A stretch of 64,000 nt of DNA, from positions 1,178,001 through 1,242,000 of the forward strand of contig NC_016457.1 in NCBI RefSeq assembly GCF_000226115.1, in the 5' to 3' direction. Shown here one piece after another: positions 11,097 to 24,364 of the stretch. Within the stretch, counting starts at the first letter, position 1, and each line of letters starts with the position of its first letter. A model generated the notes under the pieces. The model saw only the letters and a list, made by a program, of their open reading frames with translations. It did not search any database and was not told the DNA's origin. The translations under genes and the position numbers were made by a program. This DNA is from Thermothielavioides terrestris NRRL 8126. Taxonomy: Eukaryota > Ascomycota > Sordariomycetes > Sordariales > Chaetomiaceae.

Positions 11097-12394
11097 TCAG
11101 AATCCGGCCACCACATCGGGATCGACCTCTCTCAGCACAGCGATGATCTCCGCCCACAGCTTGTCCCTCAGCCCAGCCGCCTCGGCACCCGCCGCCAGTC
11201 CGCCGGGCCTGTGCCAACCCACCCGCCTGTCAGCCTGCGCACGCCATGTCCGGGCAGGAATGCAAGCTTTCCAAGAGCGAAGCAAGAAGGGGCGGTGGAA
11301 AAGAAAGATGGGGGGAGGGTAGGGGAGAGAAAGATAACTCACGACGCAATCGCCTGATGATCAAGGTACGCCCCATGACTCCCCACCCCCGCCGTCGCCG
11401 CATGCACCAGCGTCTTGCTCCCCTCCGCCACCGGCCGCGCCACAAGCGCCTGCACCACCCGCAGCAGCAGCAGCGCCAACGGCGGCGGCGCCGCCGACGA
11501 CGACTGCTCCCGCGTCAGCAGCTCGGATTTGCAGAACCCCGGCGCCACCGCGTTGATCACCACCACCCCCGCTCCCGCTCCCGCTACCCCTTCTTCCCCA
11601 GTTGTTGCGGTGCCTCCTTTTTGGGCGGTGGTGTGGTGTGCGAGCGCCTGCGCCAGAAACAGGTCCAGCAGCTTGGTCACGGCGTATCGCTCGGCTGCGC
11701 CGGCGGTGGTTTGGGAGCGCGCCCACTGGGCGCGGTCGTTGAGAGCGGTGAGGATGGGGGTGTTGCTGCTGCTGCGACTGCTGCTGCTGCTGCTGCTGGG
11801 GGTGGTGGTGGTGGCGTGCCGCTCGGCGAAGCGGGCGGTCGCGTGGATGTCGCTGGTGAGGATTGTCAGGTGCGGGCGGTGCTCGGGCTGGTTGTTGCTG
11901 GCGCGTCGCTGGAGCAAGGGCAGCAGGTGTAGCGCCAGCAGCGCCGTGGACAGCACGTTCACCTGCAGGCTGGTCTCCCAGCCGTCTGGGGTGGCGGTGA
12001 AGTTGGAGGACGCGATGCCGGCGTTGAGGATGGCGATGTCGAGGCGGCCGTGGTCGTCGTGGACGTGCTGCCGGACGCGGGCGGCGAAGGCGCGCACGCT
12101 GGCGAAGGAGGCCATGTCGAGCGGCCAGATGAGGAACCTGGTGGTGGTGGTGGTGGTGGTGGTGCCGGTACTGGCGGCGGCCAGGCTGGACTCGATGTCG
12201 GCCTTGGCGGCCTCGCCCTTCGCGACCGAGCGCACGCCCATGATGATGGTGTCTGCGCCGAGACTGGCGGCGTGGCGGGCGGCTTCGCGGCCGAGGCCGG
12301 TGTTGGCGCCGGTGATGAGCACTGTCTTGCCCGCGATGGCGGCGGCCGGCGGGAGGGTCAGGCGGGTGAAGAGCAGCTTGAGTAGGCCGCTCAT
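11097..12394 (-). CDS. Short-chain dehydrogenase/reductase (retinol-dehydrogenase-like)
   Basis: Two exons (11343-12394 and 11097-11208, intron 134 bp) give 387 residues. The Rossmann NAD(P) motif TGANTGLG is at 28-35, NAG follows the GRLDIAIL strand, the catalytic Ser lies in ILTSD, and the YxxxK pair is Y237/K241 (RYAVTKLLDLF). The open frame continues far upstream of 12394, but the ATG at 12394 (MSGLLKLLF) is just before the first beta strand and is the sensible start. This is the classical-to-extended fungal SDR group resembling RDH/WWOX; substrate unknown. Two homopolymeric inserts are odd: a poly-Thr run (about residues 76-85) and a poly-Ser run (about 194-204). It is divergent from a Zn2Cys6 regulator, which could control it. 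Confidence 0.88.
11762..11805. repeat. CTG/CAG trinucleotide run in the dehydrogenase
   Basis: Interrupted CTG repeats on the + strand encode the poly-Ser stretch on the - strand. Confidence 0.7.
12139..12164. repeat. GGT trinucleotide run in the dehydrogenase
   Basis: About eight GGT units on the + strand encode the poly-Thr insert on the - strand, between the second and third strands of the Rossmann fold. Confidence 0.8.
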
Positions 12395-12994
12395 GGCGCT
12401 GGTTTGGCGGTGGAAATATGGTTGGCTTGGTTGGGCTGTTGGCGTCTTGGTGTCCTCTCTGATGGAAGTGCTGGGGGAGTTGATACTACAGGAGACAAAA
12501 GAACCGAATATCCGCGGCGGACTTTTCTGCTGCATTAATTTATGAGAGAGGGGCAGGAACCGCTTGGGGTTGACCGCATGGCATAGGAACAGTTGTGTGG
12601 ATTTTATAGTCATTGTGTGTTTGGCATTTCTTACACAAGTAGAGCGGTCAGTTAGGGAGACAGATACAACCAACCCCCTTGGACATGTCCGACGACGGCC
12701 CAAACTTGGCCCGACGCAGCGAAAGACGCACAAGAAAGCAGGTGAGCAACGCATCATTTCTGCCCGCGGCGGCGTCCAACGACGGAGCAGCCGGATGGAC
12801 TCGGTTGCCTGCACTCGGGACAGACACAGGTGGAACTTGCGGCATAACTCCGACTGCCATTACTGTGGGTAGCATAATGAAGGGCGTGGCCGAGCAAGAT
12901 CTGTCGATGTCAACTTGAGTGAGTGCTGAGTGGCATTGTGGGGGCAGCTCTGGCCCGGACTGCATGCGGCGGGCGGACGAACTTGATGCCGACT

Positions 12995-13013
12995 CCCCGG
13001 TCGACCTCCGGGG
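12995..13013. promoter_or_regulatory. Dyad CCCCGG-N7-CCGGGG
   Basis: A perfect 6-bp inverted repeat with a 7-bp spacer, containing CGG-N7-CCG. Paired CGG triplets are what Zn2Cys6 dimers bind. It lies about 177-195 bp upstream of the Zn2Cys6 start. Confidence 0.5.
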
Positions 13014-13035
13014 CGGACCCGACAGGGATCGGAGG

Positions 13036-13054
13036 TGCCGGGGCGGGGCCGGCA
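13036..13054. promoter_or_regulatory. Dyad TGCCGG-N7-CCGGCA
   Basis: A second perfect 6-bp inverted repeat with the same 7-bp spacing and CCGG core, 41 bp from the first. It is a candidate operator for the neighbouring regulator. Confidence 0.5.
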
Positions 13055-13189
13055 CAAGTTGCTCCGACCAACAATGGGTAGGCATGTAAGCCGCACATCC
13101 GGACAGTCGACAATGGAATCTGTGATCCGAGTCGTGAGCCAAGTCAGATATGAGGAGACACAATCACAGCGCAATTACTGTGGACAGTT

Positions 13190-16013
13190 ATGACAGTCAT
13201 GCTGTCACTATCCACGATGCTCGGCCTGACCGCGACAGCGGAGACCTCGGCTCTCGCCTGCGTACCCTGCGCCAGATCCAAGGCACGATGCGATCGCAAG
13301 GTACCGTGCACGCGCTGCGTCCTCAAGAAGCTTACCTGTCGGGCACGCGTTTCGAAACGGCGTGGCGCAAAGGACAGCCCCAATATTAACAACGCCCAAG
13401 CCACTAGGTTCCAGGTTGACAACGATGGCAGTGGCAGGGGCACCCGGGAGACGACCCACGGTATCTGGATGGACTGGAGCCTCCGGTTCGACGCCGTTCG
13501 TACCGTCAGCCAATCCTCCCAGGGCCTGGCTCAGGCTGGCCCCAGGGGAAATTATGGCTCGCAGTTTCTAGCCCAGCTCGTCTCTGCCGCCGCGGCTGCA
13601 GCAGACGACGCCGGTACTTCCCTGTCCCAATTCCTGCCCACGCCGGCCGACTTACAGCACTTCATCGCCCCCAATTTCTCTCTCGCGCCCTGCCTCGGCG
13701 CCGGCATGAACGTCGACAGTTCACCCGACGCACTGCTCGCATCTCTCGCGCCCTGCCTCGGCGCCGGCATGAACGTCGACAGTTCACCCGACGCACTGCT
13801 CGCATCTCTCAGCCACGGCGAGGCGACGGATGGCCACGTTCCAGCAGCATCGACACTGCCGCGGCGGATGGAACCCCCGAGCGTCGATTCGGAAACCGAG
13901 GCCCTGGAGAGCTGGCCTCTCTTCCGATGCAACCCGGCGGCGCCATCATCATCCTCCACCAGCAATCCCACAGGGCCGAGCCAGGTCAAAAAGCTCAGTG
14001 CCCTACTCAGGGATGTGTCCATGTCCACAACAACGAACACGGCTCGGCCGTCCGGATCCAGTACTGCCGTCGAACCTCTACTAGCCGGCACCAGGGAGAC
14101 CCTGACAGCGGTGCTGCAAGGCCTCTTCCACGAGGCACAGCAGCTCTACGGGTTTCAAAGCAGCCCCGACGACGGCCTGGACGTCCTCACGCTGCCCCCA
14201 CCCTCCGAGATGGACTTCCTCCTCCGAGCGGCTGTCGACTGCTACGCGCCGCACTACCCCGCCGCGCTCCTGACCGCCGTGGAGGTCAACGAGCGCATCG
14301 GCGCCAACCGCGCGACCGCGACGCTGTCAAGCATCGGCCTTGTCCTCCAGATGGCCATCGGCGCCATGGCGGCCGGCGCCCCCGGGCCGTATCCTGAGAT
14401 TGCCCTCGGCTGTCGACATCTGCCGCATCTCGCTGCACAAACTCGTCGAGCGGAACGTGCAGCTCGCTTCTGACCCCGAGTTCATGCAATGCGCGCTGCT
14501 GCTCGTCATTGCGATGGTCTGGAGCGGCGATAAGCGGCTGATGGAGGTGAGCATCTTCAAACCTGATCCTTATCCTGACGCGCATCTTGCGTGTGCTGCT
14601 TGGCTTACGCTCTCCTGCAGATGGGGATGTATCACAAGGCTATGTACTTGGAGGTGATTCAACCACAGCTCCGACTCGGACCTTGTCTGAGCTTGGTGCA
14701 GACAAGCTGATAGCCGGACAGATGCATCTGAGGGCAAGTCTCCATGCGTCAAGGGATGACCAACTGGCTCGGCTGGACACATCCGCCGACGCCCCCCACC
14801 GTTGCGAGATTTTGAAATCCCAGGGGATGCTGAACAGGTACTGCACGATTCTCGTTTGTTTTCCCCTGCGCGATGTTGAGACAGTGGCCCAGCCGTTGAC
14901 CCTGGCAGCAGAGCGACATACTCCTGGCTCGTCCTGGACTATGAACTACGTCTATTCCAAGACACTCCGGCGACATCATTTCTGTCGGTGGCCAACCTCG
15001 ACCTGCCGATGCCGAGTTTCGATGTCGCTCTGAGCGCTGCCTCGCCCGGTGATTCGGCGCCAAACGCGGGGCAACACACCCTCAACGTCGCCCGGTCTAT
15101 CAAGGACTGGGTAGCACGCTTCACCGACGCCAACGATACCAGCACCATGGGCCACGTCTCGCCGCACACGCTGCGCATCCTGCTGTGCCACCTGGCCGAC
15201 CAAGTCCTCCACCTGCGGTCCAGAATCGACGGGCTTTGCTCGACCGGAAACCAGACCCACCACCACCTGCGCAGAAGATCACGACGAAACGACACACCCA
15301 CCGCCGCCCTCCTCTCGATGCAGATGCGCGAGGTCCAGGGCCTCCTCAAGAAATGGTTCGACCTCGCCGAGACGCGCCGCCGCGGCCCCCCGGGCGGGGA
15401 CACAGACACCAGCACGGCCGTGGCCGCGGCACACCGCGCCAATGCGGTCATCTACCACCTCACCATGCTCAGCACAATGGTGAGTTTCCCCGAGATCGAG
15501 CGCCTCGCCCGTCGCGGTCCCGACGACGCCCGCGCCGCGGAAGCAGCACGCGCACACACACACCACCAACCCCACCACCACCACCACCTCGACCCGGACG
15601 ACGCGCGCGAGATCGCGGTCCACTGCGGCCAGGCGCTGCGCAGCCTGCGCGGCCTGACCGCGTCGCCGTCGGGGCCGTCGCCGGCGCCACCGTTGTGGTG
15701 GGCGGCCGCCGTGTACCGCGCCGTGCTGGTCGCCTGGGCGAATAGCGCGAACATGATGATGATGAGTCAAGGTGGTTCCTCGCCGGCGGCCGGCTCGTTG
15801 TTGAGGGTGCAGCTGGACGCGCTGCCGGCGCGGTATGACGCGGCCGTGCTCTCGGACCCGGACCCCGCGACCGGCGAGGCGGTGTCGCTTGCTGAGCCGA
15901 AGGCGATACTGCGGTATGGTGTGCGGTTGCTTGAGTTGGGTGTTCAGAGCGCGTTTGCGCAGGGCGTGCGGCTGAGGTTGATGGCCATGGCGCGGCGGTG
16001 GGAGGACGTGTGA
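13190..16013 (+). CDS. Zn2Cys6 transcription factor with an apparent +1 frameshift
   Basis: The N-terminus carries a zinc binuclear cluster: Cys 24, 27, 34, 40, 43 and 50 (C-X2-C-X6-C-X5-C-X2-C-X6-C). A fungal-specific regulator domain follows. Coding evidence moves between frames. The first frame is good to ...GPYPEIAL near 14404, then continues one base later as AVDICRISLHKLVE; skipping one G in GGCT restores it and no intron fits. An intron at 14547-14620 follows. Between 14650 and 14930 splicing is uncertain: MYLE to EILKSQGML, then RATYSWLVLDYELRLF, reads well if 14653-14808 and ~14837-14909 are introns. The last long frame runs from about 14915 to 16013. The N-terminus also holds an exact 63-bp tandem duplication. 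It may be a young pseudogene or a sequencing error. The target is unknown, though the divergent dehydrogenase is a candidate. Confidence 0.65.
13679..13804 (+). repeat. Exact 63-bp tandem duplication (21 codons) in the Zn2Cys6 gene
   Basis: Bases 13679-13741 are repeated without change at 13742-13804, so the 21-residue unit starting SLAPCLGAGMNVDSS occurs twice in frame. Zero divergence implies recent origin. Confidence 0.9.
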
Positions 16014-16803
16014 TCGTGCACCTGTAGCTAGACCAGATGCCGGGATGAGGAGGCTTGGTTGGTGAGAGTTCAGATTCTTCAGACCAAGTTACTGTGTAGT
16101 TCGATGATGAGGCCTCTGTGTGTCAAGTCAAATGGAAGATGCCTTTCAGCCTGATGTCGATGTTACCTCCAGTGACATCGAGCCTGCAGCCGCTGTACGC
16201 TACCGCTCCGGGCATTGTCTGTTAAGACCAGACTCTTCGCTCTTAGAATGGAGATTCTGAGTTCCATGAAGGTTAGGTCGCTGAAACTGGTGCTGTGTTT
16301 ACAGCAAGTTGACCCTGGCTCCTTTTACAGGGATCTCCGGTGGTGCGTATTGTAAAATACGGATTACAGTACCAATGCAACCTGCCAAGGCGCGTAAACA
16401 CCCCTGCCGCCCGAAAAGTCGCGTCTGCCCGTGCTACCCGCTGCAGCTCTTGCGATTTTGGAGCTCGACCCTGTCCTCTCGCAAAACCACAACACGCCCC
16501 AGCGTGCCGGCCATTGCAGCCGACTGACGACAGCAACGAACGGCGGATTTTTTTCGAGCCAGAACATGTAACCGCCGTGGCTCGACGGAAGAAAACGAAT
16601 ATCGCCCATTCCGTCGCACGAGCCCTAACCGAGTGCGACTCGCCAGCGCTGCTCTGAGCTGCCTAGATACCCAGTTTTCTCTCCCACGACAGCGACTCGC
16701 ACCGCCATCTACACTCCCACAGTCTCTTGCGCCCGCTCACGAAGCGATAACAATCAATACGGGACATCAAGAACAGAAAAACTGAGATCAGAACCAGAAA
16801 ACA
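16014..16803. other. Intergenic between Zn2Cys6 gene and NUP85
   Basis: 3' flank of the regulator and promoter/leader of NUP85. I see no gene or repeat. Confidence 0.6.
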
Positions 16804-19800
16804 ATGTCCAACCGCCTCTTCAACTTCTCCACCACCAGCGACACCAGCACCACCAACCCCACCCTCCCGCGCCTCCCCTCCACCCCGGACCGCCATTCCC
16901 GCACCAACACAGGCGCAAGCCCAAACAAACAACCCGACCGCGACGACCCCTTCCGCTCATCCGCCGCCGCCACCCACCGCTCCACCACCCCGGCCGGGCC
17001 CCCACCCTCGCGCCCGCCCGTCTCCTCCGTCGGCAGCTTCACTCCCGCCGGCGCGCCCTCCGCAAGCTACCTGGGCAGCTCCATCATGCGCGGCGTCACC
17101 GCTAGCGGCGGCGGCGCCGGCAGTAGCGGCGCGGGAGGGCAGGGCAAAACGGAGGACATGACGCCGCCGCCGGTCGGCCTGTTCACCGGCATCGGGGGCG
17201 GCTTCGCCGGTGGGGCTGGATTTACGGGTGGGATGGGCGTGGGCGTGAAGGGAAAGGGGAATCTGTTCGCTGCTATGGGTAATGGCGGCAGTGGTGGGAG
17301 GAGGAGGAATAATACGCCGCTTGGGAGGTCGGTGCTGACGGCGCAGCAGCCGCGGAAGCCGAGCCGGTTGAGTCGGGCTGTTGTGGTTGATGAGCTGGAC
17401 CACTTGCGACGAGCAACGGAGGACAACGTGAGGACGTTTGGTGTGCCGGTGGATGACGATGATGATGATGAGGGGGGTGAAGGGGCAGAGGGGGAAGAGG
17501 GTAACGGGGAGGAGAGGGAGGAGGTGGAGGGCGACGAGGAGGGGGATATGTGGCTGGATATGCCTGCCGAGCGGCAGGATGCGGGCGACGACCCGGGCGA
17601 CGATCCGGGCGAGCTCCCTGACACTGGCGACGCGTCGGATCTATTAATGCTCGCCACGCCGGCCGCGACGGAGCGGGTGCGCCGCGAAGCCGAGGACATC
17701 TACCGCGCGTCGGCCATGCAGACCGGCGGGGCGGCGCGCCGCAGGGAGTTCCGGTTCGCCGCGATTGCAAAGGACGCGTATTATCAGCTCGGTACGGCCC
17801 CGCTCACCGAGCCGCCGCAGATTATTCTTGGAACGGAGAACCTGGTTGCGAGGCTGTACGATGAGGGAGTGGCCGAGGCGGAGGACGAGGAGAGGATGGA
17901 CGATACGCTGGCCACCGTGGCGGGGAAGCTGACAGGGCTGTGGAACAGCTATCTCGACCAGCTGCCGCGGCCGACGGAGGAGCATGCCGCGGAGATAGGG
18001 CCCGGCCCGCACGCGACGCCCTTCGAGAAGGCGAACTACCTCGCCAACCTAGCGCTGCAGATCCACCACACGCGCTACGAGGAGGGCGGCCTGGCCCGCG
18101 CCGAGCCGCTGCCCGAGACGCTGTTCCGCTGGCTCGACGAGTACCACGACATGTACGGCAACCAGGTCGACGACATCCTGCGGTACCGGCCCAGCCCGGC
18201 GTGCCACTCGCTCTTCTGGCAGGCCGTCTTCATCGCGCTGCTGCGCGGCAAGGTCGGCGACGCGGCGAGGCTGCTCCGGCAGGCCGGCTGGGGCCACGTG
18301 CGGCGCGGCCAGCGCGGCGAGTACGCCTACGTCGGCCGCGCTCTGGAGAACGTGCAGCGCGCTGCCGAGGAGACCATCGCCGTGCTGGAGAACTGCCCGG
18401 GCTACGAGGGCAACTGGGAGATCTGGAGCAGCGACTGGACCCTGTTCCGCGTTCGCGCACGCGGCGCGCTGGAGCACTTGAGGCGGTTCGCCGAGGGGAA
18501 GGAGGGCGCGTTCGGCGACTCGGCTTTCTCGGCGTCAGCGGGGTCGGCACGAGGCAAGCAGTCGCTGACCGGTCTGGCGAGACGCGCCGAAAGCCAGGTG
18601 CCGTGGGAGATCTACGAGAACCTCAACATTGTGTTTGATATCGTCCTTGGCCAGAAGGACGCCATCCTAGAAGCGGCGCAGGACTGGCTCGAGGCCACCG
18701 TCGGCTTGTTCGGCTGGTGGGACGAGCCGAAGCCCTCGGAGGAGCGGCCCTTCTCCATGGCCCAGTCGCGGTCGAGGTCGCAGGCACTGGTGCTGGCCTC
18801 GGCACAACCCGCCGCCGACACGGAGAGCTATCTCGACAGGCTTGCGCGCGCCTTCCATGCCGCCGTGGAGTCGGACTTCCATTTCAACTCGCAGAACCCC
18901 GTCGAGATCGGCATGGCCTGCGTGTTCGAGGACAACATCAAGGCCGTCATTGGCCTGCTGCGCGGCTGGTCGCTTCCCGTCGCCGCCGCAGTGGCGGAGA
19001 TTGCGTCGCTCGGGAAGTGGCTGCCGCCTCACAACCCGGCGGGGATCTATGGGCTCGAGGATCTCGACATGGACGACCTGGAGGTGCTCGGCATGGACCC
19101 GGGTGCGCCGGACGAGGTTGACGGCATCAAGGACAGCACTCTGGTTCAATACGCGCAGGCGCTGGCCGATTGTGACGGCCTGTCTGCGGTGAAGGACAAG
19201 TCGGGTGTCTCGCGGGACGGCTGGGAGCTCTCGATCGGCGTGCTCGGCCGGATGGACTCGCCTGAGCGGTCCGATGAAATGGCGAGGGACTTGGTGCAGC
19301 ATCTGGTTCAGGAGCTGCGTGTCGACTCGAACGAGATGGTGGACAGGTTGTGGACTCTGCTCAACGAGCTCGGCATGATCGAGTATGCCCAGGATACGGC
19401 AGAGGTGAGTTGGTGGCGAGGTACAATAGCCGGCCTCGAGGCGGTTGCTAACCATGCCTGCTAGACATACGGAGACATACTCGCACGGGATTCTCATCGC
19501 TACGGCGAGGCCATGTGGTACTACGCGCTCGCGCACCGGCCGAACAAGGTCCGCGAGGTCATGAACCTGCTCATCTCGTACTCGCTAATCCAGTCGACGG
19601 CGTTCCCGCCCATGGCCGACCTGGACGAGTACCTGCGCAAGCTCCTCACGGACCGCAAGAACACGCTGGAGCAGTGCGCCAACCAGGACATGGAGGCGGC
19701 CGAGCTGCTGGGCAAGATGCTCAGCGGGTACGCGTCGCTGCGGCAGTTCTACGAGATCCGCGACAACGAGCAGGCGCTGCCGCACGCGACGCCGCAGGCG

Positions 19801-20421
19801 CGCCGGCAGCAGGCCGCGGCCGCGCTCGTCAGCGTCATCGCCAGCTCCGACGACAACATCCGCGGCGGCCTGTTCGACCAGACCCGCGACGGCATCGTCA
19901 GCGAGGACTTCCTGCTCGCCCTGCTCGGCGAGGCCCTCGTCTTCGTCTCCGACCCGGACGACCCCAGCGCCGTCCACCCCACCCACGGCCAGCACGCCGC
20001 CGCCATCTCCCTCGACCAGATCGACGTCATGCTCAAGGCCGTCGAGGACCTGCAGGCCGTCGGCAGCAGGGTCTACAACGCCTGCGACGAGTTCCTCCAG
20101 CTGGTGCTGGCGTCGGCGCCCGGCGGGCTCAAGGGGTCCACGCCGGCCGATCTGCTCAAGAAGAGCGGCGGCGGCGGCGCCGGCGGCGGCAGCAGCAACT
20201 TCGTGCTCGCCGGCAGCTCGCGGGTGGCCAGCCAGCTGCAGAAGTCGCTGAGCGGCAGCGGCGGCGCGCTGGGCAAGGTGCCCGTCAAGCGCGGCTGGGA
20301 CTGGCGGACCCTGGTCACGGCGCGCACCAAGGGGGAGGATATCATCCGGCGCCTGAGGCTGGGGCTGGCGAGAGATCTGGCCAGCCTGTGGGTCGCCGAG
20401 GCGGATGCGATGGCTTGGTGA
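16804..20421 (+). CDS. NUP85: Nucleoporin Nup85, Y-complex scaffold
   Basis: Two exons (16804-19404 and 19465-20421; 60-bp intron, phase 0) give about 1185 residues, close to long Nup85 proteins of filamentous ascomycetes. The first ~200 residues are disordered and Gly/Ser/Pro-rich. An acidic stretch follows at about 217-245 (poly-Asp then Glu/Gly). From about 285 onward the protein is alpha-helical, including the conserved HDMYGNQVDDILRYRPSPACHSLFWQ block and, across the junction, YGDILARDSHRYGEAMWYYALAHRPNKVREVMNLL. Nup85 is an ACE1-fold member of the Nup84/Nup107 Y-shaped complex that coats the pore membrane and binds Seh1 through an N-terminal blade. The tail carries a short Gly-rich loop (GGGGAGGGSS), then KRGWDWRTLVTARTKGEDIIRRLRL. 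Confidence 0.92.
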
Positions 20422-21178
20422 GCGTCTGTGCTGTGCCTGTGTGGGGAAGGGAAAGAAAGACTGGCTTGGGGATTCACTTTAGTACGGTTGAGGCAAAGGG
20501 GGGGAATAGTGTGTCTGTCTGGTGTTAGGTTAGATCTTGGGTGTACGGTGTATCTATGTAATGTCCCGGTATGCAGCTGTCAAGTCTAGGGCATGGGAAA
20601 CGGCGAGGGGACGCCGACAGCAAGCAATATCATGGGACTGTCTTGCCTCCGAGAAAATCAATACCCCAGCCAGGTGCACTACGGTTGGATGGTGACGCGT
20701 GGGAATAATGAAAAATATTGTTAGACAGTTCGACGGTTTCCAAACACCAGAAGCTCACCGGCCAACCCCCTCCGCCGGTGCGAAGGGAGGTGGCCGGCTA
20801 CAAAAACACCCCAGGGGGAGTTAATCGAGCAAGCCCGATAGAAAACCCGGAATCACCTAGCTCGATCCCGCCTATTAAGCCATTTGGCTTTCTTGAAAAG
20901 GCGGGTACGGTATCCTGGCCGTTTCTGGTCCATGGTTTTGGAAAGATGCCTCGTGAGCGGTTTGATCACATCACAGGGCATGCCTTTGAGTCTCTAGTTC
21001 CTCGCTCTATCTAAAATGTCCTCCTGCTGCACCATCCCAGGTTGAACTGAGGACGCCAAACTCCCCTTCCCCCGTCACCCAGCACCCACCCCACCCACTC
21101 ATCCATCTATCCATCTATCCATCAAGTCCGGAATTTACACTCCACCAGCTGAAAAGACGGCACGCCCCCTACACCCTA
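20422..21178. other. Convergent intergenic region
   Basis: 3' flanks of NUP85 (+) and the DUF952 gene (-). A short ATCT/ATCC simple repeat lies at about 21100-21122. I see no gene. Confidence 0.6.
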
Positions 21179-21705
21179 CTACTCCAACCACTTGCGCTCC
21201 TCCTCCCCCGCGAGGGCCTCCTTCCACGACTGGTCCTCGCGGCGCCGGAACTCGCGCACGGCGACGACGTCGCGCGCGCCAAAGTTGCCGTACAGGTGCG
21301 GGCACCCGTTCGTGCCCTCCGTCTCGTCCCACCGGACGGCGGCGGCGTCGAAGTTGGCCAGGCGCAGCTTCAGCACGTAGAAGGAGCGGGCGGACTGGAA
21401 GAAGAGGTCCGCTGTGATGGGGAGCTGCCGTTTTGTTCACGGAAGTTAGAATATCGCTGATGCAGGAGGGAAAAATGGATACGGAATGGGCCAGGGTGTG
21501 GTGATAGAAATAGTGAGGCAGGGGGGGATGATAGAGTCGGTAGGGGGCATATACCTACCTGCCACGAGGTGCTTAGATGTATGAAGCCATCCTGCCGGTC
21601 GAGGTCTGAGGGCGGGTATTCTTCAGGGATGGGGTCGGGAGGGGCGGTGGGGGTGATTTTGTAGACGAAGTCGGGAAGGGGAGAGGGAGGTGGGAGCGGG
21701 GCCAT
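21179..21705 (-). CDS. DUF952 family protein
   Basis: Two exons (21559-21705 and 21179-21424, intron 134 bp, phase 0) encode 130 residues. The DUF952 signature is clear: FVYKI near the start, DRQDGFIHLSTSWQ before the junction, LPITADLFFQSARSFYVLKL after it, then CPHLYGNFGARDVVAV. Members are small single-domain proteins of unknown biochemical role found in bacteria and fungi. The chosen ATG at 21705 directly precedes the domain; the frame is open further upstream without homology. The distal half of the domain is slightly extended with a charged tail ending ERKWLE. Confidence 0.85.
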
Positions 21706-22821
21706 CGTATGGTTGAGTGTCACGGTCTGGTAAGAGTTCAAGATGTTGTGGAGATAAAGTGACGGTGAGTCTGAAGAGGTGAAGTGAGATGAGACGAGAA
21801 GCGGGACGGATCTCACGATCCCCACTTGGCTGTTTGCCATGCGTGCTTACGCCATTGCTCGGAGTGAGCGCTTCTAAATGACAGAAACTGAAAGAGAGTG
21901 AAGGTCTGAGTGATAAATCCCGGGAAAAGTATGAAACCAATCAAGATTATCCTTGGACTTTACTCTACCTAGGCGGTAGCAAAGTGGCTTTGCTGTAAAA
22001 ACTCACCCTGTCCTAATTATCCCTTGTTTGAGCTCGCACTCCCGTTTATATCTAGCACCGAAGACGTTCAGACTATTGGTAACAGCTCGACGAATCAAGT
22101 CGTTCGAAAGCTCCTTGCTCTGTACTCCCTGGATTTCAGGGCCAGCTGACCACGGTCTTAGGAGTGTAGGGGCGGCCCTTCTCGGTTCATTCTCGAATCG
22201 TCCTTGTGTGGCTTTTATCGTGTTCGTTGGATTGCCTGCTTTGCTTCGGGAGATTGAATTGGCTTCCGATATGGTCCAGGGGAAACTCGACCCAAGCCTG
22301 CCTCGGCCAACTTCACCATTATGCAGCACAATCACGGAATCGCCTTCTGGAAGTGTTCTGTGACATGGGTCGATTCGTCGATTCCACAAGGCCAGAAGCC
22401 TTCGTTTTAAGGGAGAAAGAGTCGGTCCCTGTGTTGGCGTCATCCCAATACTGGCATGGACTGGTGTGAACTGCCGAGCCGTGGCGCCGGGAAAACTCGA
22501 GGGGCAGGTCCATGTTAGTGGGCGGGATGCCGTGAAATCCCCGAGACAGGCAGCCCCGCGCTGCCGAAAGGTGCTCTGTCTGTGTAAAACCGCATCCCGC
22601 CCGCTGCCGGCAATGTTGACCCCTCGGGACCCCACCCAGCAGGCGGGGTCAAACCTGAATGCTGGCCGAGCTGCTCCGTAGCTGCCCACTGCCGCGCTCG
22701 TCGCATGGAACAAACAAAAAGAAGCGCTTGCATGTGTTGCTGAGGGATCATCTAGCTGATTGTTTGACCGATTCTTCCCTGTCATCCCAACCCATCACAC
22801 ACTGCCCATCAGCACATCGCA
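21706..22821. other. Divergent promoter region: DUF952 gene and formaldehyde dehydrogenase
   Basis: Contains open frames on the - strand up to 260 codons (22003-22785). These lack domains, overlap other frames of similar length and look like chance reading of GC-rich promoter DNA. Confidence 0.5.

Positions 22822-24364
<1,543 letters not shown>

Larger units (their letters stand above)
12395..13189. other. Shared promoter of the dehydrogenase and the Zn2Cys6 gene
   Basis: A divergent 795-bp region. It holds the two GC-rich dyads listed separately (12995-13013 and 13036-13054). A short frame at 12685 (MSDDGPNLARRSERRTRKQ, followed by a GTGAGC) could be an upstream exon, but its phase does not join the zinc-cluster exon. 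Confidence 0.55.

Noticed and set aside
12685..12741. Possible upstream exon (MSDDGPNLARRSERRTRKQ) for the Zn2Cys6 gene
   Set aside because: Followed by a GTGAGC donor, but phase 0 does not join any acceptor before the zinc cluster without a stop or frame break.
22003..22785. 260-codon - strand open frame upstream of the formaldehyde dehydrogenase
   Set aside because: Lies in a divergent promoter, has no recognisable sequence features and overlaps several other frames.
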